A DNA stretch of 64,000 bases from NCBI GenBank assembly GCA_947471745.1, contig CANJKZ010001036.1:861001-925000 (forward strand), in the 5' to 3' direction. Shown piece by piece: positions 39,580 to 47,633 of the stretch. The position numbers and the translations under genes are program-made. The notes under the pieces were generated by a model. It searched no databases, had not been told where the DNA came from, and worked only from the letters and a program-made list of their open reading frames with translations. This stretch comes from Closterium sp. Naga37s-1. Lineage: Eukaryota; Streptophyta; Zygnematophyceae; Desmidiales; Closteriaceae. The stretch's first letter is position 1, and each line of letters begins with the position of its first letter.

Positions 39580-40843
39580 CTCGCCCTCCACCCTTGCCCC
39601 CTCCTACGCCTCTGCTGCTGATGCAGACGTCGCTGTTGCTGAGGACGTCGGGGCTGCTTCTGCTAGTGCGCAGCGCCGCAGCAGCAAGGGCAAGGGTGGC
39701 AGGGGTGGTGGAGGCGGCAGCGGTGGTGGTGGAGGTGGCAGCGGGAGTGGTGGTGGGGGCAGCAGTGGAGGTAGTGGAGGCAGTGGAGGTGGTGGCAGCG
39801 GTGGGACTGGTGGCGGGAGTGGGGGCTCTTGTGGCGGCGGTGGAGGCAGCGGTGGGAGTGGCGGCAGTGGAGGCGGTGGGACTGGAGGCGGTAGGGCTGG
39901 ACCTAGGCATGGAGGCCCTGGTGGTGGCCAGCGGCAGCAGCAGCAGCGTCGGAGCGAGACCCAGCCGCCCCAGCAGCTTCCTGAGTGGTTGTTTCAGCGT
40001 GGGACGTCTGGGGGTAGTGATAGCTGCCCGTATGTCATTCGCACGGGTGTTTGTGCTGGTCAGACATGCGGGAAGCTTCACACTCAGCACCGCTGCTTCT
40101 CCCGCCTCGACGACGCTTGGCGTGCTGACTTTGGCGACGACGTCGATCTCCCTCGCTGGGCAGATCTGCTTAGGTCTAGGATTGCTATATTTGACCTAGA
40201 CTTTGATGCTATTCTTTCTGCTATGTATGCTTTGTCTATTCGTGCTGAGGGTGACTGTTACCGGTGTGTGCTGCCTGACCCAGGTATACCTGCTGCTGCT
40301 CTAGGTGCTAGTGAGTCTGGTACTCTCCCTGGTACTGCGCCTGCTCAGGCCTTGCACACCTTCACGTTGGACTCAGGCGCCTCGCGCTGTTTCTTTCGTG
40401 ACAGCACCACTCTCACTCCTCTCCCTGCACCTGTCCCGGTCAGACTGGCTGACCCCTCTGGGGGCCCGGTCGTTGCCCGTTCCTCCACTGTCCTCCCGTG
40501 TCCGGCAGTTCCGTCCGGCTCACTGTCAGGTCTTCACCTCCCCTCGTTCTCTACGAACTTGGTGAGTACTTCTGCCCTCCAGGATGCGATGGTCACTACC
40601 ACCACTCCTGGGGGTCAGCGTGTGTCGATCTGCACGTGCACACGGACGGGGCGTCACCTGGCTACGTTCACTCGTCGGCCAGGGTCGAGTCTGTACACAC
40701 TGGCTACCGAGCCTCCTCAGGTAGCTGCGTCTGCTCAGGTGTCCGCGTCAGGTCAGGTAGCCGCCTCTTGCTCGTGTCGCCTCCTGTCGCACCAGACTCT
40801 TATGTGGCATGCACTCCCGTATTCTCGTCTCTGGTCTACCTAG
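39580..40843 (+). pseudogene. Copia-A gag C-terminal part and protease
   Basis: It continues the gag frame of 24434-25098. A Gly/Ser-rich tract (about 39690-39900) is followed by a Gln/Arg-rich stretch, the motif C-x13-C-x3-H-x4-C (40025-40096), RLDDAWRADFGDD, DLDFDAILSAMYAL and the protease site LDSGASRCFF (about 40370). The frame ends at 40843 with an aberrant tail because 41 bp are missing after 40805 relative to Copia-B 35401-35441; the missing part holds the two His of the integrase zinc region. Confidence 0.9.
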
Positions 40844-43800
40844 GTCTCTGCCTCCCCTCCCGCCCTCACGTGCCCCGCCCAGCCTTCCGTGCGTCGAGGG
40901 GCGGCAGCACGCCGCTCCTCACTCCTCGTTTCCCCCAACGACTGCTCCACTGCAGACTCTCCACATGGACGTGTGGGGCCCAGCCCGCGTCAGTGGACAG
41001 GGCCGCGAGCGGTACTTTCTGCTGGTAGTTGACGACTACACGCGGTACACCATGGTCTTCCCCTTGCGTAGCAAGGGTGAAGTCGTTGATGTCTTGATCC
41101 TTTGGATCCGCACTGTCCGTCTCCAGCTCCGCGAGCGGTTCGGCCAGGACCTTCCTCTCCTGCGTCTGCACTGTGACAGAGGTGGTGAGTTCTCCTCCAA
41201 CCTCTTGCGGGACTTTTGTCGTGGGGAGGGCATTCTCCAGTCGTTCACGCTTCCAAACTCCCCTCAGCAAAATGGGATTGCTGAGCGCCGCATTGGCTTA
41301 GTCATGGAGGTCGCTCGTACCTCCATGATCCATGCGGCTGCTCCCCATTTTTTGTGGCCGTTTGCGGTCCGGTACGCTGCGCATCAGCTCAACCTCTGGC
41401 CCCGTGTCTCCTTGTCGGAGACCTCGCATACACTGCGTTGGATGGGGAAGGTTGGCGATGCATCGGTGTTCCGGGTCTGGGGTTCTTGTGCCTTTGTTCG
41501 CGATACGTCCGCGGACAAGCTCTCCGCCTGTGCTATCCCCTGCGTCTTCCTTGGCTTTGTCCTTGACGCGCCTGGCTGGCAGTTTTACCACCCCACCTCG
41601 CGCTGTCTCCTCCCGTCTCAGGACGTCACGTTCGACGAGTCGGTTCCCTTCTACCATCTCTTCCCCTACCGCTCTGCCCCTCCCCCGCCCCCGCCGCTCT
41701 TCCTTGCTCCCGGTCCGCCTCCGGTAGACCCCCTCCCGCCCCAGGGTCCTGCTCCCTCAGGTGTGTCTCAGGTAGACCCTCTCCCTGGTAATGCGCTTGT
41801 CGAGGTAGCTGACGGCTCAGGTGCTGCTCCAGGTGCTGCGTCTGGGGGTGCTGCGTCTGGAGATGCGGAGCCGGGGGGTGCGGGGTCTGAGGGTGCTGGG
41901 TCTGGGGGTGCTGAGCCTGAGGGTGTTGAGCCTGGGGGTGCTGAGTCGGAGGGTGCGGAGTCTGGGGGTGCTGAGCCTCGGGTTGCTCCTTCGTCTGGAG
42001 GTCCTGCTGGTGCTTCGCCGCGACTGTCTCCGCAGCAGCTGCGTGAGTGGCTTGTTCTGCGCGCACGCCTTCGGAGTGGAGCTCCCGGAGCTGGAGGCGC
42101 TGGAGACGCTGGAGCTTGCGGTGCTGGAGTTACTACTGGAGCTGGTGGTACTGGAGGTACTGCGGCTGGTGGTCCTGGAGGTGCTCGTACCAGGGGTGCT
42201 GGAGCTGCCAGGACTGGTGGTGTTGGGGGCGCTGGAGCTGGAGACCCTACGGAGCCTGGAGCTGCTGGAGCTGGAGGCTCTTGCGCTGGTGGAGCTGGCA
42301 CTGGAGGCGCTGGAGCTGGAGGAGCTGGAATTGGAGGCATTGGCGCGGGAGGCGCTGGACCTGCAGGAGCTGGAGCTACTGACCCTGGAGCTGGAGGTGC
42401 TGGAGGCACTGTGCGGTCGCGACCGTACTTCGTTCCCCTGCTTCAGCAGGTTCTTGGTGTCCCGTCATCTACTGGCCTTACTCCTCCCTTACTGTGTCCA
42501 TCGCCTGGCCAATCGCAGCCGCCGTTACAGCCAGCCTCCCCACTGCCTGCTCCCTCTCCTTACAGTGAGCAGTCCGGCGGTCTTACAGAGCATCGTGAGC
42601 CTGCGTCTCGTCCTGTCTTGCCTGTTTGCACTGCTCGTTGCGCTCCTCGTTCGCGTCCTCCTCCTGTCCCCGGCACGCACGCTATGGCACTCCGTCCTTC
42701 CTCTGTTCCACTGCGTGTTCCTCTGCCTGCTCCTCCTGAGTCCTCTCTTCCTGAGGTCCTTGACCCTGAGTCTGACCGCGCTCGTGGTGCTAGTCTCACT
42801 GTCTCTCGTCTCCTCGCCTCTGTTGTCACATACCCTTCTTTTGAGTCTGCTGCTGCGTCTGCTCTCGTTGCTGAGCTGCTTGACTTTGCTGCTGCCTGCC
42901 GTCTAGACTACGCCACTGCTCTTGTTGCTGAGTCAGCGTCTGCCAGTCCTCCGTCCGTCGGGGGTGAGTGTGCTCTTGGCACGGACGTCCTTGAGGACAG
43001 GCAAGAGGACTTTGAGTGTCTTGCAGCTGCTGTACCTCGTTTTGCGTCCATGCTACTTGCCCCTAAGGGAGACCCGGATGCACCAGACATCCCGACCCCG
43101 CGCTCTTATGCAGAGGCGATTACGGGTCCTTACTCCTCTCAGTGGCAGGCAGCCATGGATGCCGAGATGGCATCCTGGAAGTCCACAGGCACCTACGTCG
43201 ACGAGGTTCCCCCACCTGGGGCGAACATAGTCGATGGCATGTGGATCTTCAGGGTGAAGCGGCCGTCGGGTTCTCCGCCTGCCTTCAAGGCGCGTTACGT
43301 TGCTCGAGGCTTCAGTCAGCGACAGGGAGTTGACTACTTCCAGACCTTCTCCCCCTCCCCGAAGATGACTACTCTTCGGGTGTTGCTGCACGTCGCTGCT
43401 CAGCATGACTATGAGCTGCACTCTCTTGACTTCACCACAGCTTTCCTGCAGGGCAGTCTGCGCCGCCCACCTGGCTTCACTAAGTCTTTTCCTACAGCTA
43501 CTCAGTGGAGCCTCCGGCGGCCAGTCTACGGTCTCCGCCAGGAGCCTTGCGAGTGGCACGACACACTGAGGACTACACTTGCGGCTCTTGGGTTTGCTCC
43601 TGCTACTGCTGACCCGTCGCTGTTTCTACGCACCGACACCTCGCTGTTGCCGTTCTACGTCCTCGTCTACGTCGACGACCTCGTCTTTGCCACTGCTGGC
43701 ACTGAGGCACTGACCCTTGTGAAGTCAGAGCGGCAGGATAGACACACCTGCACTGACGTGGATGAACTGCGCAGCTATCTTGGCTTGCAGATCACCCGGG

Positions 43801-44639
43801 ACAGAGCACGGCGCACCATCACCCTGTCTCAGTCACACATGGTGCACCAGGTCCTTCAGCGCTTCGGCTTCCAGTTCTCCTCGCCATAGCCCACTCCTCT
43901 GTCTACCAGCCACTCGCTCTCAGCTCCACCTTCGGACGAGTCCGTAGAGCCGAGTGGTCCGTACCCAGAGCTTGTGGGTTGCCTCATGTACCTGATGACG
44001 TGCACACGACCTGACCTCGCGTACCCTCTCAGCCTTCTGGCTTGCTACGTGGCTCCCGGTAGGCACCGAAAGGTGCACTGGGATGCTGCGAAGAGGGTAC
44101 TGCGTTACTTGTGCAGTACGTCGGGCATGGGGCTTGTGCTTGGAGGACGGGGTCCAGTTGTCCTCACCGGTCACGCAGACGCGTCCTGGGTTGACGACTC
44201 AGCTACGCAGCGGTCGTCACAGGGTTACACCTTCAGCCTTGGCTCTGGCTCTATTTCCTGGCGGTCTACCCGCTCGTCTTCGGTTCTCAGCTCCAGTTGT
44301 GAGGCTGAGATCTACGCAGGGGCCATGGCTGCACAGGAGCTACGCTGGCTCACCTACCTGCTGACCGACTTGGGAGAGCAGCCTCGTTCGCCTCCAGTTC
44401 TGTACGTAGACAACAAGGCCATGATTGCCTTGTGTCGAAAGCACAGAACGAAGCACATCGCTCTGCGATACTTCCTTGCTCGAGAGTTGCAGCAGCGTGG
44501 CCAGCTTCGTCTTGCGTACGTGGCCACTAGGGCCAACACTGCTGATATATTCACCAAGGCACTTCCGCCTGGTGATCATCAGCGCTTCTCTACTGTGTTA
44601 GTCCTCGTACCTACTTTGCCTCACTTGCTTACTGCGTGA
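40809..44639 (+). pseudogene. Copia-A pol: integrase, linker, RT, RNase H
   Basis: Open for 1026 codons (40809-43889), then one TAG (43887-43889, CAG in Copia-B) and the same frame to 44639. The integrase core has D54, D123 and E159 counted from the Met at 40809, a D-x68-D-x35-E spacing; its zinc region is damaged (His pair deleted, SLPCVEG for CLPCVEG). A Pro/Gly/Ala linker follows with GGAGAGG repeats (about 42085-42410). RT keeps LVYVDDLVFATAG but has lost six residues (HEEIWL in relatives) near 43460. RNase H (HADASW, SSSCEAE, YVDNKAM) lacks five residues near 44437. Stop at 44639 after PHLLTA. Confidence 0.92.
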
Positions 44640-44865
44640 CTTTGCTTGTACTGTGATCTATATATATATCTGCATGCTTGCACTTGCTAGGGTATAATCA
44701 CTGTATTGTTGTTCTCTTTTATATAGCTCTGCATGTGAACTGGCCTTGTAGCCCTTTGCTTGTGCTCGGAATGTGTGGTGACATTGTCATCCACCCTGAG
44801 CTTGCTTTGCTTTTCTTGACTGGTCTTGTGACCAGTTGTTCTCCCCCACTTTGCCTATGGGGGTG
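44640..44865 (+). other. 3' untranslated region and PPT hairpin of Copia-A
   Basis: Conserved layout with Copia-B and C. Stem CCCCCA (44843-44848) / TGGGGG (44858-44863), loop CTTTGCCTA, then TG and the LTR. Confidence 0.82.
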
Positions 44866-44997
44866 TGTCAAACTTATATATAGCTTACATTGAGTAGGCT
44901 GTAGTGGGGTAGCCCATAAGGGGTACAACCCAATTAGGGTTAGTACTTGTACCCAACTCTTTGCTAGTTCATTCATTCTCGTTCGTTCTTTCTGACA
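44866..44997 (+). repeat. 3' LTR of Copia-A (132 bp)
   Basis: TGTCAAACTTATATATAGC...TTTCTGACA, followed by the TSD CCACG (44998-45002) and Gypsy-1 gag. Copy at 55154-55285. Confidence 0.95.
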
Positions 44998-45002
44998 CCA
45001 CG

Positions 45003-45649
45003 CATCCCACGTGCGATATTGGGGCACCTCTACGAAATACGACAGCGCCCAGGGTCCGGTTTGTCCTTCCCGTGTCGGTAGAGTCGCATAGTCCACCAGC
45101 TTCGTGACAATGACACGCCAACAGTCCATGGCAGGTCCTCGCAGCAGCGACACGGCGTAGCGAATCTTCGCCGTATCCTCTGAGACATAGTTGGCGTAAA
45201 AAAATACGTTCAACGTGAACAACTGAGCCTGAACGGTAGGACCACCCCGTTGACTTGGGTCAAAGCATGGCGGACGCTACGGCTTCAGCGGCATCGGTGA
45301 CGGCAGTGCCGAATCATTGGTCGGTGCCAAAATCATGACGCGAGGCTGGCTCCTGGCCGCATTCGTCGCTTCGGGGTGTGTCGTGCCGTGGTCGTCGTCT
45401 CCGTCGTGGCGGACGACGCCATCACTGGCCGCGCTTGTGGGTTGCCCCACACTTCCGTGCTGTGATGCATGTGGTGCAAGATGTGCCAGGTGCTTGTGGT
45501 TGTGCTTGCTGTGCTCGTGCGCCGTCATTTTGCAGGGACGTGCGTTCGGCCGTCAGTGCTGCAAATTCTTCAGAGCTTTCGTGGAGTAGTCGCAGCAGCT
45601 CATTCAAACCGTACTGCGTGAGCGTCGTGACGTCGATATGTTCAGCCAT
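45003..45649 (-). pseudogene. Gypsy-1 gag, N-terminal half
   Basis: From ATG 45649 (MAEHIDVTTLTQYGLNELL) a short helical segment is followed, after a frame change near 45230-45430, by a capsid-like stretch: FTLNVFFYANYVSEDTAKIRYAVSLLRGPAMDCWR (given here in parts: FTLNVFFYANYV, DTAKIRYAVSLL, GPAMDCW) and VPQYRTWDAW at the Copia-A insertion. This is typical of Gypsy Retrotrans_gag proteins. The C-terminal half lies at 22503-23034. An N-terminally truncated copy is at 55286-55718. Confidence 0.82.
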
Positions 45650-45692
45650 AACGAAGGGCGTCGGCTCAGCTTAGTCTAGGCGCAGTCGTGGT
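45650..45692 (-). other. Gypsy-1 5' untranslated remnant
   Basis: 43 bases upstream of the Gypsy-1 gag ATG up to the Copia-E insertion. The last five, GTGGT (45688-45692), would be the left TSD of Copia-E. Confidence 0.6.
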
Positions 45693-45818
45693 TGTCAAAC
45701 TTATATCTACTATAGTCTGTTTAGGCTGTAGTGGGGTAGTCCTTAGAGGGTACAACACTTTTGTGTTTCCTACTTGTACCCTTCTGTTTTCTAGTTCAAT
45801 CATTCCTCAATTCTCACA
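45693..45818 (+). repeat. 5' LTR of Copia-E (126 bp)
   Basis: TGTCAAACTTATATCTAC...AATTCTCACA. Similar to the Copia-C LTR (shared CTATAGTCTGTTTAGGC). Its end is set by the PBS-like sequence that follows and by the CA terminus. It is absent from unit 2. Confidence 0.85.
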
Positions 45819-45859
45819 AGGTATAGAGCTAGTTTCGATTTTTCCTAAGGGCCCACCAC
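45819..45859 (+). promoter_or_regulatory. PBS-like site and GGGCCCACCAC box of Copia-E
   Basis: AGGTATAGAGCTAG follows the LTR (compare TGGTATCAGAGCAGG; first base changed). GGGCCCACCAC is at 45849-45859, then a T run. Confidence 0.75.
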
Positions 45860-45879
45860 TGAAAATATTTTTTTTTCCT

Positions 45880-46913
45880 TACCTGCCCGACGCGCGCGTC
45901 GCGCCTGCCCTTCCCGGCCCGTAGTGGCCCCCCCCTTGAGGCCCGTAGCGGCCCCCTTGAGGCCCGTAGCGGCCCCCCTTGCGGCCCGTTAGGCCCCCTT
46001 GCGGCCCGTAGTGGCCCCTTGCGGCCCGTTAGGCCCCTTCGTGGCCCGTCGCGGCCCCCGTCGCGGCACCTTCACGGCCCGTAGTGGCCCCCTTGAGGCC
46101 CGTGGCGGCCCCCCTTGAGGCCCGTAGCGGCCCCCCCTTGCGGCCCGTTAGGCCCCCTTGCGGCCCGTAGTGGCCCCTTCGTGGCCCGTTAGGTCCGTTG
46201 CGCCCCCCCCCTTCGCGGCCCGTTAGGCCCATTCGCGGCCCGTTAGGCCCATTCGCGGCCCGTTAGGTCCGTCGCGGCCCCCCTTCGCGGCCCGCCCAGG
46301 CCCTTCCCCGGCCCCATTCGCGGCCCGTTAGGCCCCGTCGCGGCTTGTCGCGGCCCCTTCGCGGCCCGTTAGGCCAGTTGCGGCCCCCTTTGCGGCCCGC
46401 CCCGGCCCTTCCCCGGCCCCGTCCCGGCCCTGTCCCGGACCTGCCCCGACCCCGACCCTGCCCCGACCCTATCGCGGCCCCGTCCCGGACCTCCCCCGAC
46501 CCTGGCCCTGGCCCGGCCCCGTCGTGGCCCCGTCCCGGACCTACCCCGACCTTGTCGCGGCTCTGTCCCGGACCTGTCGCGGCCTCGCCCCGGCTCTGCC
46601 CCGGCCCTGCCCCGACTCAGCCCTTGCCCTGCTCCTGTGCTGTCGCGGCCCTGCCTCGGCCCGGCCCCGCATCTCTTACGGCCCGGCCCCGGCCCTACCC
46701 CGGACCTGTCCCAGTCCTGCCCCGACCCTCCCCCGGCCCTGCCCCGGCCTCGCCTCTGGTAAGCGCACCGCCGAGCCGAGCCGCACTGCCGAACCGCACT
46801 GCTCCACCGTGCCGTGCCGCCCTGTCGAGCCGCCCTGCCAAGCCGCGCTGCCCTGCCTAGCCTGCTTAGCTGAGTTGCACTGCTGCTGCTGCTAGCCTAC
46901 TGCTGCTGCTGTC
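45880..46913 (+). repeat. C-rich leader repeats of Copia-E
   Basis: About 1 kb: degenerate units CGGCCCGTAGTGGCCCC and CGCGGCCCGTTAGGCCC to about 46400, then GCCCCGGCCCTGCCCCGACC-type units to about 46760, then CCGCACTGCCGAACCG and CTGCTGCTG near the ATG. The copy at 55717-56722 differs by small length changes. Confidence 0.85.
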
Positions 46914-47633
46914 ATGGCTAGTCTCAGTGTCCTTACTTTTGATGCTGAGGGTCGGGCAGTTGACTTTGAGGTCTGGCTAGATGATCTGCAGCTTTTCCTA
47001 CAGTGCGATAGCAAGGGCGGTCTCTCACTGTTTGATCTCACGTCTGGCGCCTCTACTGCCCCTGCTGCTGATGCTGACAGTACTGTTCGCTCGCAGTAGA
47101 CCACGCGCGATGCTGCTGCCCGCCTTGCTGTGCGTAGTCACCTACCGTCTACTGAGCGCGCGCACTTTAGTCAATATAAGAGTGCTAAGACTCTGTACGA
47201 CGCTGTAGTTGCACGCTACAGCTCCCCTGCCACTGCTGCCCTCAGCCGCCTCATGCTGCCGTACATTTTTCCTGACCTAGCCGCCTTTGCCACAGTTGCT
47301 GACCTGGTTGCTCACCTTCGCACCAGTGACGCTCGCTACCGCGCTGCCCTTCCCACTGCGTTCCTTCCCACGAACTCCCCCCCCATGTACATCACCCTTT
47401 ACTACCTAGTCACCCGCCTCCCTGACTCTCTCTCTTCAGTCAGGGACCACTTTCTCTCCCTTTGCCCCACCGAGCTGACTGTCGACTTGCTAGAGGAGCG
47501 CCTTGCTGCAGCTGAGAAGAGTATCTTAGCTGTAGGTGCTTCTCGCGGCGACCGTCGCACCCCCTTCTTTGAGGGGTGTTCCCCTGTCCCCCTTCTCCCC
47601 TCTGTTGCCTCTGCTGCTGCTTCGGCCGCTTGA
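46914..47633 (+). pseudogene. Copia-E gag, broken
   Basis: Starts at ATG 46914 (MASLSVLTFDAEG). A TAG at 47097-47099 stands where Copia-A and C have Trp (SQW). The same frame then continues through the capsid-like region (HFSQYKSAKTLYDAVV, LRTSDARYR, LEERLAAAEKS) to FFEGCSPVPLLPSVASAAA. Near 47617 a deletion at a GCTGCTT-type repeat removes the Gly-rich tract and the zinc-like motif and shifts the frame. Confidence 0.88.

Larger units (their letters stand above)
23040..44997 (+). mobile_element. Copia-A: short-LTR Ty1/copia element carrying nested Copia-B
   Basis: Two 132-bp LTRs (23040-23171 and 44866-44997) are flanked by the perfect TSD CCACG (23035-23039 and 44998-45002) in the Gypsy-1 gag gene. 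Without Copia-B (25099-39574) and one TSD copy it is about 7.5 kb. Order: LTR, PBS, box, C-rich leader, gag, protease, integrase, linker, RT, RNase H, PPT hairpin, LTR. A 41-bp deletion, an in-frame stop and the Copia-B insertion make it non-functional. The 3' part is repeated at 49863-55285 and from 59672. Confidence 0.95.
10750..45692 (-). mobile_element. Gypsy-1: Ty3/gypsy chromodomain element, split by four insertions
   Basis: Reading right to left on the minus strand: gag start (45649), gag to 45003, gag continued at 23034-22503, protease (22462-22037), RT (about 21750-20970), RNase H (20970-20831 and 13863-13600), integrase and chromodomain (to 12077), PPT (12062-12020) and 3' LTR (from 12019 down). 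The pieces join exactly at the TSDs of Copia-A and Copia-D, and the gag frame is continuous across the Copia-A site. The gag-PR-RT-RNH-IN order and a C-terminal chromodomain identify it as a chromovirus-type Gypsy. Its 5' LTR is not in the window; Copia-E inserted 43 bp upstream of its gag ATG. The left limit is uncertain. Confidence 0.88.

Noticed and set aside
41768-42409. A 213-codon minus-strand Pro/Ala ORF, with copies at 52056 and 61865
   Set aside because: Antisense shadow of the Gly/Ala linker.
41821-42906. A 361-codon plus-strand ORF rich in Leu/Glu repeats, with copies at 52109-53194 and 61918-63003
   Set aside because: It overlaps Copia-A pol in another frame across the GGAGCTGGAG repeat. 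The repeat lacks stop codons in several frames, and no domain or start context supports it.
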